Shown: positions 41,566 to 50,524 of the stretch, one piece after another
Layout: the number at the start of each line of letters is the position of its first letter
Numbering within the stretch: the first letter of the stretch is position 1
Origin: Gemmata palustris
GTDB lineage: Bacteria > Planctomycetota > Planctomycetia > Gemmatales > Gemmataceae
Assembly (NCBI RefSeq): GCF_017939745.1
Contig: NZ_JAGKQQ010000001.1
Span: forward strand, 7,393,299 to 7,457,298
Direction: 5' to 3'
DNA: 64,000 nt
Notes under the pieces: model-generated
The model's input: only the letters and a program-made list of their open reading frames with translations
The model's database searches: none
What the model was told of the DNA's origin: nothing
Program-made: the position numbers and the translations under genes

Positions 41566-42732
41566 GTGCGCGTTGCTCATTTCGATTGTTTCAGCGGGAT
41601 CAGCGGGGACATGGTTCTCGGTGCGGTGATCGATGCCGGCGTGCCGGTCGATGCGATCCGCGCCGCGCTCGATTCGCTCGATTTGCCCATTAAACTCGAA
41701 GTCGAACGGGTGAAGCGGTGCGGGTTCGCCGCGACGAAAGCGACCATCGAGGCCGCGGACCAGGAAGATTACCGCTTCCTGCCGGACGTGGAGGCGATTC
41801 TGGCGAAGGGCGCTCTCACGCCCAAACAGCGCGAACTCGCCACGGCCATCTTCCGCAAAGTGGCGGTGGCCGAATCGGTCGCCCACGGGATGCCGCTCGA
41901 ACGGGTCCACTTTCACGAGGTCGGCGCGCTCGACAGCATCGCGGACATTGTCGGCGCGGCGGTCGGTCTGGACCTGCTCGGCGTCGAGAAATTCACGAGT
42001 TCGCCGGTTCCGACCGGGAGCGGGACGGTTAAATGTGCCCACGGCATCATGCCGGTTCCGACGCCCGGTACCGCGGAACTGCTCAAAGGCGTGCCGCTCG
42101 CGCCGTCCACCATCAAAACGGAACTCACGACCCCCACTGGCGCCGCGATTCTGACCACCGTTGTCACGGAGTACACCGCGACGCCTGTGATGACCATTGA
42201 GCGCATCGGCTACGGGTCCGGCACGAAGGATTTCATCGAGCAGCCGAACCTTCTGCGCCTGATGGTGGGAACGGCAAACACGGCGCCCGAACGGGAACGG
42301 GCCGAAACCGATACCGTCGCGGTACTGGAAACGAATCTCGATGACATTTCGCCGGAAGTGATCGGCTTCTGCACCGAGCGGCTCTTCGCGTGCGGGGCGC
42401 TCGACGTGTTCACAATGCCGATTCAGATGAAGAAGGGCCGACCCGGGGTGCTTTTGAGCGTGATCTGCGCGCCCGACAAGGTGAACGAACTCGAAACAAT
42501 TCTCTTTCGCGAAACGGGCACGTTCGGTGTTCGCCGAACAACCGCGACGCGGGCGAAGTTGCAGCGCGAAGCGGTCACCGTGGAAACGACGTGGGGACCG
42601 GTGAAGGCCAAGCGCGGGTGGCGCACGGACGGCTTCACGGTGCTCACGCCCGAATACGAGGACTGTGCCCGTATCGCACGGGAGCACAACGTCCCCCTGC
42701 GCGAGGTATTCGCGGCCGTGGCACGGGCGTGA
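41566..42732 (+). CDS. larC: Nickel pincer cofactor biosynthesis protein LarC
   Basis: 388-residue LarC family protein (TIGR00299). In Lactobacillus LarC inserts nickel into the pyridinium dithiocarboxylate nucleotide to finish the cofactor of lactate racemase and other LarA-type enzymes. Conserved blocks are present: VRVAHFDCFSGISGDMVLGA at the start, HFHEVGALDSIADIVGAAVG, CAHGIMPVPTPGTAELLKG, ELTTPTGAAILTTV, ETNLDDISPEVIGFCTERLF and FRETGTFGVRRTTATRAKLQ. Start is GTG at 41566 with GGGAGG 8 bp upstream, and the protein begins exactly at the conserved N terminus, so the longer upstream frame is not used. larA, larB and larE are not in this window, so the target enzyme must be encoded elsewhere. 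Confidence 0.92.
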   Translation: MRVAHFDCFSGISGDMVLGAVIDAGVPVDAIRAALDSLDLPIKLEVERVKRCGFAATKATIEAADQEDYRFLPDVEAILAKGALTPKQRELATAIFRKVAVAESVAHGMPLERVHFHEVGALDSIADIVGAAVGLDLLGVEKFTSSPVPTGSGTVKCAHGIMPVPTPGTAELLKGVPLAPSTIKTELTTPTGAAILTTVVTEYTATPVMTIERIGYGSGTKDFIEQPNLLRLMVGTANTAPERERAETDTVAVLETNLDDISPEVIGFCTERLFACGALDVFTMPIQMKKGRPGVLLSVICAPDKVNELETILFRETGTFGVRRTTATRAKLQREAVTVETTWGPVKAKRGWRTDGFTVLTPEYEDCARIAREHNVPLREVFAAVARA

Positions 42733-42738
42733 TGCGCG

Positions 42739-44835
42739 TCACTTCGGCGCCAACTTCGCGATCTCGTCTCGGTCCCGTGGGTGGAGCACCACACGCGGTT
42801 GGGGGCCGACGTGTAGGACGAGCGCCCGCGAATCATTGGCGCTCAGCCCGCGCTCGGCCGGCGTGAACGACGCGGTGAACCGCAGGTGGATCGTGACCGG
42901 CGTCTCCGCGGGCAGGTCCACCGGCTCCCACTCCACGCTCACCGATCGCAGCTCGCTCGCCGCGGTCGCGGGGAGTTGTTTGCGCGGGCGGTTCGGCAAC
43001 TCGACCTCCGCGACGACCTCGGGTACCCGGCCGAGGTGGTTCGGCATCACACTGCGATTGAGCTCGATCCGCTGGCACCCCTTGAGATCGCCCAGTGTGC
43101 CCGTGAACCGGAACCCTTCGGGCGCGACCCAGCCGTCCGTCGTAATGCCTTCCGTTCGGAGGGACTTTCGCGCGTAGGTCGTGACCGTGCGCCCGCAAAT
43201 GTGGTACTCCCCGATCTTGGTCATGTTCGCCTCGCAGTACGCGCGGAGAGCGGGGCGCATCTTTTCCATCGCTTCGTCGTAGGGGAACTTGAAGTGTCCC
43301 GGCGGCACGCCCTTGAGAATTGCGAAATCGCACTCCTCCAGCCGCCGCAAACACGCCCCCTCGTCCCACGCGAAGATCCCGGTACCGTCGCGGTACTCCG
43401 CCCACCGCCCGTGGCGCTCGAACTCCAGAACCTGGAGCCCCAGGCCGGTGATGTCGTGCGAGTTGGCGTCGTTGAACACTTCGGGCGCGTGGAGCCCTTT
43501 TTTGATGCGGGTGTCGATTAAATCCTGGATCAACTGCATGCCCCGGCGCCCGTCGTCCCCGAGTTTCGTGTAGAGGGCCGGGGTCGCCGCGTGGGTCAGA
43601 AACGTCCCCGTCCCCAGAAGGAGCGTCGCGCCGGCGCTGGCGCTCAGCAGCCCGCGCGGGGCGCGCTGCGCGGACGCGGCCAGCGGCGCGAGAACGATCC
43701 AAATGAGCGCCGGGAGGAGAACGTCGCCCACGACGGGCGATTTGATCGCTCCCATGTTCAAGACCACGAAGGGAACGCCGAACCCGAGAACCGCAACGGG
43801 AAAGACGGTGGACCGCTGGGGGGCACTGCCGACGCGCGCCCCGGGCCGGACGAACCCGAGGGAACCGACCGCGCCCAGAATCCCGGCCGCCCACCAAAAC
43901 GCCGGCCCGGTGTGATCGCACACGACGGACCGCGGGTAGTAGCGTGCGGCGTCACTCCACTGGCGCACGCCCTCTTCTGCGGCCCGGATTTCTTTCTCCG
44001 ACGACGTGATGTGCCCGACCACGTAGTAGTTTTTGATGGCCTCGCGCTGGTTGATGAGCACGGGCCAGGTCACCGTGACGAGGAACCCGGTAGCAATCAC
44101 CCACCCGCGCAGCCGCCGGGCCGCCCGTTCGCGCGCTTCGGCGTCCGCGCGCGTGAAGCGCCAAACGAGCAAGCCTGCACCGATCGCGCTCAATATTCCG
44201 CCGATGTAAACGGCCGTAATGAAGCGAAAGAGAACGACCACACTCGCGCACGCGCCCACGACCGCGGCCCCGCGGGGGTTCAAGAGAACCCGCGACCGGA
44301 TGAGCGCGCACAGGAGCACGCCGTACAAGCAGAACGCGCTGAAGTCCATTCGGAAGTCGAACGCGCTGCCGGCCGGCAGGAACACTGTTTTGAGCGTGAG
44401 CGTCAGGCCGAACCCCGCGAGCGCCAAGGGCCAGTTCCGGGTCAGCCACAGGATCGTCGCGACGAGCGCGCACTGGAACAGCACGAAGTGAGCGAAATTG
44501 ACACTCAGCACACTTACGCGATCGTGGCCCAAAATCACGCAGTGGATCGCCCCCTGTATGGGCAGCAGGATTCCGGTCGCGTGGGGCGCGGCCAAATAGG
44601 ACCGGATCGCGGGGAATAACTCCCGATTCGATGCGTCGTGAACGATCCCGTAAGCCTGTGTGATGTACGCGGTCTGGTCGTAATACCCGGGAAAAGCCCA
44701 CGCGATTTCGCGCCGTGCGTAAGACACGAACGTCGCGACTTCAATCGCAACGAGCGCGCCCACAACCACCCATCCCCACCAACCGGCCGATTGGTTGGGT
44801 TCCCGGGCCGGATTCGAGATAGGTGGTTCGTCCAT
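42739..44835 (-). CDS. Multi-pass membrane glycosyltransferase-like protein (GT39/PMT type)
   Basis: 698-residue membrane protein. The N-terminal 480 residues hold about 10 hydrophobic helices (WGWVVVGALVAIEVATFVSY, FALFQCALVATILWL-like segments, GWVIATGFLVTVTWPVL) and a loop motif with acidic residues after the first helix (PGYYDQTAYITQAYG), the position where GT39/GT83 polyprenol-sugar transferases have a catalytic Asp. The C-terminal 200 residues are a soluble, probably periplasmic domain (EVFNDANSHDITGLGLQVLE, EYHICGRTVTTYARKSL). This fits a lipid-linked sugar transferase acting on an exported glycan or protein, but the family is broad. Start at 44835 (MDEPPISNP) with GAGGT 8 bp upstream. 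It converges with larC, leaving 6 bp between stops. Confidence 0.75.
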   Translation of the reverse strand: MDEPPISNPAREPNQSAGWWGWVVVGALVAIEVATFVSYARREIAWAFPGYYDQTAYITQAYGIVHDASNRELFPAIRSYLAAPHATGILLPIQGAIHCVILGHDRVSVLSVNFAHFVLFQCALVATILWLTRNWPLALAGFGLTLTLKTVFLPAGSAFDFRMDFSAFCLYGVLLCALIRSRVLLNPRGAAVVGACASVVVLFRFITAVYIGGILSAIGAGLLVWRFTRADAEARERAARRLRGWVIATGFLVTVTWPVLINQREAIKNYYVVGHITSSEKEIRAAEEGVRQWSDAARYYPRSVVCDHTGPAFWWAAGILGAVGSLGFVRPGARVGSAPQRSTVFPVAVLGFGVPFVVLNMGAIKSPVVGDVLLPALIWIVLAPLAASAQRAPRGLLSASAGATLLLGTGTFLTHAATPALYTKLGDDGRRGMQLIQDLIDTRIKKGLHAPEVFNDANSHDITGLGLQVLEFERHGRWAEYRDGTGIFAWDEGACLRRLEECDFAILKGVPPGHFKFPYDEAMEKMRPALRAYCEANMTKIGEYHICGRTVTTYARKSLRTEGITTDGWVAPEGFRFTGTLGDLKGCQRIELNRSVMPNHLGRVPEVVAEVELPNRPRKQLPATAASELRSVSVEWEPVDLPAETPVTIHLRFTASFTPAERGLSANDSRALVLHVGPQPRVVLHPRDRDEIAKLAPK

Positions 44836-45137
44836 GAGCCGACCTCGTGAAGCGATCTCGGGAGCCGTCGCAGAGTTCTGGGTAAGGGGCGCGCCGGGAC
44901 GTGCGGCAACGTACTGCGCCGCGCCGCGGTTCGTCAAGATGCACCGCGGCGTGGTTCGGGCACTGGTGAGAGCGTGGCCCGTGAGGAGACAAGTCCCACT
45001 CGTTTCGCGAGTGCCAACGAGTGGGTGAAACGATGCGGCGGGTTCTCGGTCAGAGGCCCGTGTCACGAAAATGAAAAGCCACGCGTATTAACAGAATGCC
45101 GTCTCGTCACAACACGACGCGGAGACGGCACCGGGCA

Positions 45138-45701
45138 CTAAACTCCCAGTGCGGCACGTAGCCGCGCGATCTGGTCGGCCATCGGGCGCGGGGCGGAGGG
45201 CGTCGGCTTCCCGATCTCTCCTTGCACCTTCAAGCACACGAACACCGGCCCGCTTCCCGTCACCGCCTCCGACGCGACCGCGGACCATTCCTCGCGGGTA
45301 TCGCACGTATAAACGCGCGAAATCCCGGCACCGCGAGCGAGTGCGGCGAAGTCCGTGCGGCGCGCGTTCGCCACCGCCTGCCCGCCGGTCACTTCGTAAA
45401 GCCCGTTATCAATGAGCACGATGTAAAGCGGTACCGGGAACTGGGCCGCCGTCACGAGGCACCCGAGGTTCATGAGCAACCCGCCGTCGCCAGTGAGCAC
45501 GATCACCCCGCGCCCCGGCTGCGCGAAGCACAGCCCGAGGCCGAGCGGGACGGCCTGCCCCATACTCGACGGCAAGTAGTGGAAATCGAGCGGCGAATCG
45601 GACACCTGCGGCCAGATCGCGACCGAGCCCATCGTCGTGACGACGATCTGTTCGGTGCGGGCGCGGGCCAGTACTTCGAGTGCGGCGCGGTGGGTCATCA
45701 T
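45138..45701 (-). CDS. ThDP-dependent decarboxylase, C-terminal (beta) subunit
   Basis: 187-residue protein forming the thiamine-diphosphate-binding half of a two-subunit 2-oxoacid decarboxylase related to phosphonopyruvate decarboxylase (Ppd) and sulfopyruvate decarboxylase (ComE). The ThDP motif is visible: LTGDGGLLMNLGCL ... LIDNGLYEVTGG (GDG about 25 residues before the N/G metal ligands). Upstream block FHYLPSSMGQAVPLGLGLCF matches the fold. The gene starts with two ATG codons, 6 bp after the stop of the alpha subunit, so translation is likely coupled. The substrate cannot be assigned: phosphonopyruvate or sulfopyruvate are both possible. No pepM (phosphoenolpyruvate mutase) or comA-C gene is adjacent. 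Confidence 0.8.
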   Translation of the reverse strand: MMTHRAALEVLARARTEQIVVTTMGSVAIWPQVSDSPLDFHYLPSSMGQAVPLGLGLCFAQPGRGVIVLTGDGGLLMNLGCLVTAAQFPVPLYIVLIDNGLYEVTGGQAVANARRTDFAALARGAGISRVYTCDTREEWSAVASEAVTGSGPVFVCLKVQGEIGKPTPSAPRPMADQIARLRAALGV

Positions 45702-45707
45702 GGGTAT

Positions 45708-46190
45708 TCACTCCGCCCAGAGGATCGCGGCCGGGGTCGGCTGGTCCGCGAGCGCTTTCAGCGCGCCGGTCAGCTCCAGTGCGCTCGCTTCCGCCGGGTC
45801 GAATCGCGTGTGGGGGAGCTCCCACGCTTCGACCAACTTCGTGGCGAAGTGCGGGCAGTTGTCCGCGGTCTTGCCGGCACGGGCAACTCGTTCGCTCCGC
45901 ACACCGATAATAAGTTTGAGCGGCAGTTTCAGGTCGTGAGCGACGTTGCGCACCGCGTCGCCCGCCTCGAAGAAACCGGTACACTGGATCGCGACCAGCG
46001 GGCGCGCCCCGCCGAGCATCAGCCCCGCCGCGAGTGCCACCGCCTCCCCCTCGCGGCACACGCGGACCGGCGCCAGGCGCGACCCACGCAGGGCGGGTTC
46101 CCACGTTCCGAGGTGACTATCGGGAATCCACACGAGGTGGGTAAAGCCCGCCGCTTCGAGGGCCGATACGACTTCATTGGGGCCGAGCAT
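45708..46190 (-). CDS. ThDP-dependent decarboxylase, N-terminal (alpha) subunit
   Basis: 160-residue pyrimidine-binding half of the same enzyme. It keeps the catalytic glutamate that activates ThDP (CREGEAVALAAGLMLGG) and the following line PLVAIQCTGFFEAGDAVRNV. The opening GPNEVVSALEAAGFTHLVWI matches ComD/Ppd N-terminal text. The ATG at 46190 is preferred, because GGAGAGG lies 6-7 bp upstream; an ATG 15 bp further up has its purine run too close. Single-chain Ppd enzymes join both halves; the split is like archaeal ComDE. Divergent from the esterase gene across 113 bp. Confidence 0.8.
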   Translation of the reverse strand: MLGPNEVVSALEAAGFTHLVWIPDSHLGTWEPALRGSRLAPVRVCREGEAVALAAGLMLGGARPLVAIQCTGFFEAGDAVRNVAHDLKLPLKLIIGVRSERVARAGKTADNCPHFATKLVEAWELPHTRFDPAEASALELTGALKALADQPTPAAILWAE

Positions 46191-46303
46191 GACGGGCCTC
46201 TCCATTCCCCCTCGCCGCGCGCACAACAAGGCGCGTAAGACGGGGCGCGGACACCACGAATAATACCGAGAAGCGGGCCGCGTGTAATCTCTTTGAGGGC
46301 CGA

Positions 46304-47383
46304 ATGGTCGAGTTCGTGGTTCGGGTGCCGGACGACACCCCGCCGTGGCGCCAGGTGTTCCTGGCCGGGGACGGGCCGCTCGGGGACTGGTCCGCGACCG
46401 GTGTGCCGCTCGACCGGTGGGGCGACGGCACGCACCGCGCGCGGCTCGAGCTCCCGGCGGGGTACGTGGGGCACTTCCTCGCGACCCTCGGGCGGTGGCG
46501 CGAGGCCGAGAGCGATGGCCACGGGCACGAGCGCCTCCCGCGCGAACTGCACGCCGACGGCCCGTCGCGGATCGACGTGGACGTGCGCGGGTGGGACCAA
46601 ACGAGCGTCGAGTACCACCACGGGTTCCCGTCGCGGTTCCTCCCCCACGCGCGCACGATCAGCGTGTGGCTCCCGCCCGGGTACGGTGTCCAACCCGACC
46701 GGCGCTACCCGGTCTTCTACCTGCACGACGGGCAGAATCTCTTTGACGCGCACACCGCGTTCGCGGGCGTGCCCTGGCGCGCGGACGAGGTGGCCGAGCG
46801 CGAGATCCGCGCCGGAACGGTCCCGCCGGTCATTCTGGTCGGCGTCGCGAACACCCCCGACCGGTTGCACGAGTACGGCCCGCAACGGTGCGGGCGCAAG
46901 CGCGAGCGCGACCAGTCGCGCGAGTACGGCCGCTTCCTGGTGGAAGAAGTGAAGCCGTTCATTGATGCCTTGTACCGCACGCGGACCGAACCGGAGCACA
47001 CCGGCGTCGGCGGGTCGTCGATGGGCGGCCTGATCTCGCTGCACCTGTGCAAGTGGTACCCCGCCGTGTTCGGGAAGTGCGCGGCGCTGTCGCCCTCGCT
47101 CTGGTGGGACCGCGAATATTTCTTGCGGAACGTGACGGTGGCGCCGGGCTGGTTGGAGCGGTGCCGCGTCTGGGTCGATGTGGGGGAACACGAGAGTTCG
47201 TCGCGCGTCGGGAGCGCGGCGACGATGCGCCGGACGCGCCGGCTGGCGCGGCTCCTCGCGCGACACGGCCCGCGCGGTGACGAACGGTACCGCTACACCG
47301 AAGTACCGGGCGGCGCGCACAACGAGGGGTCGTGGGGCGCGCGCTTCGACCAGGTGCTGCGGTTCCTGTTCACCGCGGTGTGA
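46304..47383 (+). CDS. Putative esterase with N-terminal starch-binding-like domain
   Basis: 359-residue enzyme of the enterochelin esterase/esterase D type (PF00756). Residues about 1-95 look like a small beta-sandwich (VEFVVRVPDDTPPWRQVFLA, GPLGDWSATGVPL) of CBM20/48 or FGE-adjacent type found in enterochelin esterases. The hydrolase domain (about 115-355) has YPVFYLHDGQNLFD, the nucleophile elbow GGSSMGGL (Ser239), the acid in VWVDVGEHE, and His in PGGAHNEGSW. No signal peptide. ATG at 46304 has GAGG just before it. Its last 14 bp overlap the end of the response regulator gene on the other strand. Substrate unknown: could be a siderophore or a plant ester. Confidence 0.82.
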   Translation: MVEFVVRVPDDTPPWRQVFLAGDGPLGDWSATGVPLDRWGDGTHRARLELPAGYVGHFLATLGRWREAESDGHGHERLPRELHADGPSRIDVDVRGWDQTSVEYHHGFPSRFLPHARTISVWLPPGYGVQPDRRYPVFYLHDGQNLFDAHTAFAGVPWRADEVAEREIRAGTVPPVILVGVANTPDRLHEYGPQRCGRKRERDQSREYGRFLVEEVKPFIDALYRTRTEPEHTGVGGSSMGGLISLHLCKWYPAVFGKCAALSPSLWWDREYFLRNVTVAPGWLERCRVWVDVGEHESSSRVGSAATMRRTRRLARLLARHGPRGDERYRYTEVPGGAHNEGSWGARFDQVLRFLFTAV

Positions 47384-47765
47384 GGGCGGTCGCGGCGCGC
47401 ACGGCCGAGAGGAGCTGGTCCCGCGAGAACGGCTTGGCCAGATACCCCTCGGCGCCGTGCTCCGGGAGGTCCTCTTCGGCCCGGCCGCTCGTGAGGATGA
47501 TCGGCGCGCAGCGCGACGCGAGGCGCAGGTCGGACATCACATCGATCCCGCTCCGGTCCGGGAGCGAAACGTCGAGCAGGACGGCAGAGTACCGGCGCTC
47601 GGCCCGGAGCGCGCGGCCCATTGCCTCGGCCGCGTCCCCGGCCTCGTCCACCACGAACCCCGCGCGCTCGAGCATCAAGCGGGCGACCAAGCGGATGCTC
47701 GGTTCGTCGTCCACCACCAGCACCAGCGGGCGGGCGGGCGGCGGGGTGATATCATCTATGGGCAT
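47370..47765 (-). CDS. Single-domain response regulator (CheY-like)
   Basis: 131-residue receiver domain without an output domain. The acid pocket is DD at 19-20 (VLVVDDEPSIR), the phosphoacceptor is Asp65 (AVLLDVSLPDRSG), and the conserved lysine is K111 (YLAKPFS); Thr/Ser at LTSGR completes the switch. Start at 47765 (MPIDDITPPP). It overlaps the esterase 3' end by 14 bp in tail-to-tail orientation, and the aldolase gene is 54 bp upstream on the same strand. No histidine kinase is adjacent, so the partner is encoded elsewhere. Confidence 0.88.
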   Translation of the reverse strand: MPIDDITPPPARPLVLVVDDEPSIRLVARLMLERAGFVVDEAGDAAEAMGRALRAERRYSAVLLDVSLPDRSGIDVMSDLRLASRCAPIILTSGRAEEDLPEHGAEGYLAKPFSRDQLLSAVRAATALTPR

Positions 47766-47819
47766 CGAGCGTCCTCCTCTTGAGGAGATGGGCGACCGCA
47801 ACGGGTCGGGTCGAACGGG

Positions 47820-48779
47820 TCAAACCAGAATTCCGAGTTGGTCGGCGATCCCGCGTAGCAGTTCGCGGTCCGTACCCGGGCGGTGCGGGCTGCGCGGGTG
47901 CGTGGCGTCGCACCCGATCCGCCCCTGCAGTTTCAGGAACATGGCCGCCGAGTGCTTGTACGCGGGCACCGGCGCGCGGAACGCCAGGAACCCCAAGTAC
48001 TGCAACACGTCGTTCAATTCGTAGAACCGTGCGTCCCCGCTGCTCCAATAAACGTCCCGCCGGGCGAACTGTTCCGGGGCGAACGTACTCAATCCCAGGA
48101 GATAATCGCTCCCGTACATCACCATATCGATGCCGAGGTCGTTACCCGTATACACTTTAAAATCCGGGCGCACCGCGTCCCGTATCACGAGGCGCTGCCA
48201 CTCGGACTCGCGCCGCAGGGACGAGTGCTTCGCCCCGGAACATTTGCGAATCCCTAAAAGTCCGCGGAACAGGTCCGCGCTGTAGATTCGCCCGAACGGG
48301 GCGAACATCGTGCCCAACTCGAACGCGATGAACGAATCGCAGTCCCGGCCGATGGCTTCATACGCAGCGAGCAGTTCAGTATCGGGAAGTGCGGTTAACC
48401 CGTGGCTCTGAAAGATCACCGGGGTACCGCCCCGCTGAACGATTGCGGCGACGGCGCGCCGGTACCCATCTAAATCGAACGGTGCTCCGGGAGCATCGCC
48501 GACAAATGCGCCCGCGACAAAAGATTTCCCGGCCAGAGCGGAACGAGTTGCGTCTAGCACCTCATTTTTTTGCTCGGGTGCGAGAAGATTTACGAACCCC
48601 GTGTCCATATTCACGGCCGGTGTCAGACCCGCATCGGCCGTGCGAACGCAGTGGCTCGCGAAGCCGGGCCAGTCGGCGTCGCCGGACTCGGTGAATGGGA
48701 GCAGGATGGCAGAAATGCCGGTGATTTTCCGTCGCGGACGGAGCAAGGTGAGCGGATCGAGCGGTCGGGCAGCGGTCAT
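47820..48779 (-). CDS. DapA-superfamily aldolase (not a typical dihydrodipicolinate synthase)
   Basis: 319-residue TIM-barrel protein of the DHDPS/NAL superfamily, which cleaves or joins 2-oxoacids through a Schiff-base lysine. The lysine is visible in LLGIRKCSGAKHSSL (K179). Opening lines GISAILLPFTESGDADWPGF and NMDTGFVNLLAPEQKNEVLD are typical. However, the YNxP strand that supplies the catalytic Tyr in DapA is replaced (TPVIFQSHGLTALPDTE), so it is probably a related aldolase or hydratase with another substrate. An ATG at 48779 is chosen, because GAG lies 8 bp upstream; a TTG seven codons earlier is weaker. It may be co-transcribed with the response regulator. Confidence 0.75.
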   Translation of the reverse strand: MTAARPLDPLTLLRPRRKITGISAILLPFTESGDADWPGFASHCVRTADAGLTPAVNMDTGFVNLLAPEQKNEVLDATRSALAGKSFVAGAFVGDAPGAPFDLDGYRRAVAAIVQRGGTPVIFQSHGLTALPDTELLAAYEAIGRDCDSFIAFELGTMFAPFGRIYSADLFRGLLGIRKCSGAKHSSLRRESEWQRLVIRDAVRPDFKVYTGNDLGIDMVMYGSDYLLGLSTFAPEQFARRDVYWSSGDARFYELNDVLQYLGFLAFRAPVPAYKHSAAMFLKLQGRIGCDATHPRSPHRPGTDRELLRGIADQLGILV

Positions 48780-49177
48780 CGGCGTCTCGCCGGATATCAA
48801 CGTTTTAAGTCGAATTTATAGTAAGGCCGCATGAACATGGGGTGAGAGACTGTCGCCCGCTCTCACGTATCCCGGTCGAATGGCTTCGGTACTGAGCATA
48901 CCCGCAGTGCGGTCCGAGCGTTACACATTTCGCACACCATTATTGCGCGTGGCCCCGCGTGGCACAGTCGAACGACCGGCCCTACAACCTGCATAGCACG
49001 CGCAATGCCCGGCATCAAAAATGAGTCGCGTCGCGAGAATTGACTACGTGGGACGGGTTCTGTCCGCTGCCCTGAAGCGGCAACCACCCACGTCGGCCCG
49101 ACGGAATTGGTGACAGGCGCCCGAATTTCCGCTGTACCCGCACAGGAGTCGGCCTCCGCATGCGGGTTCACTGGAAG
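48780..49177. other. Gene-free stretch between aldolase and trehalase genes
   Basis: 398 bp downstream of the trehalase stop (minus) and upstream of the aldolase start (minus). A weak hairpin lies at 48842-48866 (GTGAGAG with CTCTCAC). Nothing else was recognised. Confidence 0.5.
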
Positions 49178-50515
49178 CTACCGACCGCGTTCGAGCGCGC
49201 GGGCGAAGTCCACGAACACGCCGTTGGTCCAGCCGAAGCCCTCGATTAGCCCGTACAGGCCGTGTTCCGGTTCGCGGTGCGGTTCGGCCACGTTGTACTT
49301 CTCCACCAGCGTGCCGGACGCGGCGAAGGCGTGCGCGCAGGTGTCGCACCACCGGCGCCGGACCTCATTCGCTTCGGCTGTAAAGCCGTAACGGTCCAGG
49401 CCCGCCACCACGATCCACTGCAACGGCGCCCAGCCGTTCGGGTACGCCCACTGCCGGCCCGGGAACGAGTCCAGCGACGTCACCAGGCCGCCCGGCAGCA
49501 GGAACCGCGGGAACCAGCGCGCGACCATTTCGTTGGCCTGCTCCTGGGTCGCGAGCCCGGCCCAGAGCGGGTAAAAGCCCGCGAGCGTCGGGAGCGGCGA
49601 GCGCGCCTCGGCCTTCCAGTCGAAGTCGCAGAAGAACCCGCGGTCCGCGTCCCACATCAGCTCGCGCATCGTCGCCGCCCGCGCGTCGGCGGCTTCGCGC
49701 CAGTAGTTCGCTTCCGTGGTCGCCCCGAGGCGCGTCATGGCCTCGGCGAAGTCCCGCTCGCGCGTGTAGAGGATGCTGTTGAGGCACACCGGCAGGAAGT
49801 CCATCCAGCGCCCGGCCTCGGACCCGGGGCGGTCGCCGTCGCACCGCGTCGAGTGGTCCCAGCCGCTCTCGCACGACGCCAGGAAGTGACTGTAGTTGAT
49901 GTCGTGGTACCGCGAGAGCCCGCGGTACTTGCGGCGCTCGTGCGGGTGCTTTTCGCCCAGCCAGCAGGTCTCGTGCTCGCGGACACCCAGGCGCGTCATG
50001 TGGCGCAGGTACTCGTCCGCGTCGGAATCGCCCCGCGCGACCTTGATGTCATACGCGAGCTTGGCGAGTTTGGTGAAGAACGGCGGCTGGCTGCGGGAGG
50101 TGAAGTAGTACCGGGTGCCGTTCGGGACGAACCCGAACCGCTCGATCAGAGCGGCCATGTTCTCGACCAGGTCGAACACGAGCCACTCGTGCATCGTGCC
50201 GACCAGCCCCAGCGCGCTGAAGTAACTGTCCCAGTAGTACATTTCCTGGAACAGCGGGCGCACCGGGTCCACGGACGGAACCAGGTACGCACGCGGTAGC
50301 CCGATCAGTGTGCCCTCGTCGTGCGGGTGGAACCGGAACAGGCGGTCCCAGAAGCCGGTGATGTAATCCAGAACCGGTTGGTAGCCGCGCTGCTCGGGCG
50401 TCGTCATCGGACCCTCGGACACGTCTTCAATTTGTTCGCGGGCCGGTTCTTCGCCACTCGTCGCCCACTGCCCCGCGCCGCGCGTCAGGAGTGTCATTAC
50501 TCCGCCGTCTTCCAT
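49178..50515 (-). CDS. GH37 trehalase, cytoplasmic type
   Basis: 445-residue glycoside hydrolase family 37 enzyme that splits trehalose into two glucose units. Signature stretches are clear: RPLFQEMYYWDSYFSALGLV (GH37 signature 1 is PGGRFxExYxWDxY-like), ENMAALIERFGFVPNGTRYY, RSQPPFFT, and QWAYPNGWAPLQWIVV (signature 2). A catalytic Asp is expected in the segment CESGWDHSTRCDGD, and the second acid near VEKYNVAEP. No signal peptide: the N terminus is MEDGGVMTLLTRG, so it is likely cytoplasmic. AAGGAG lies 5 bp before the ATG at 50515; the alternative GTG overlaps. It is 9 bp downstream of glgX on the same strand, so the two form an operon. Confidence 0.9.
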   Translation of the reverse strand: MEDGGVMTLLTRGAGQWATSGEEPAREQIEDVSEGPMTTPEQRGYQPVLDYITGFWDRLFRFHPHDEGTLIGLPRAYLVPSVDPVRPLFQEMYYWDSYFSALGLVGTMHEWLVFDLVENMAALIERFGFVPNGTRYYFTSRSQPPFFTKLAKLAYDIKVARGDSDADEYLRHMTRLGVREHETCWLGEKHPHERRKYRGLSRYHDINYSHFLASCESGWDHSTRCDGDRPGSEAGRWMDFLPVCLNSILYTRERDFAEAMTRLGATTEANYWREAADARAATMRELMWDADRGFFCDFDWKAEARSPLPTLAGFYPLWAGLATQEQANEMVARWFPRFLLPGGLVTSLDSFPGRQWAYPNGWAPLQWIVVAGLDRYGFTAEANEVRRRWCDTCAHAFAASGTLVEKYNVAEPHREPEHGLYGLIEGFGWTNGVFVDFARALERGR

Positions 50516-50524
50516 CACGTCTCC

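Noticed and set aside
41536-42687. 383-codon minus-strand frame opposite larC
   Set aside because: larC matches its family from end to end; the opposite frame has no domain and would overlap the gene completely.
48842-48866. GTGAGAG/CTCTCAC hairpin downstream of the trehalase region
   Set aside because: Only 7 bp of stem with an 11-nt loop and no T-run; too weak to call a terminator.
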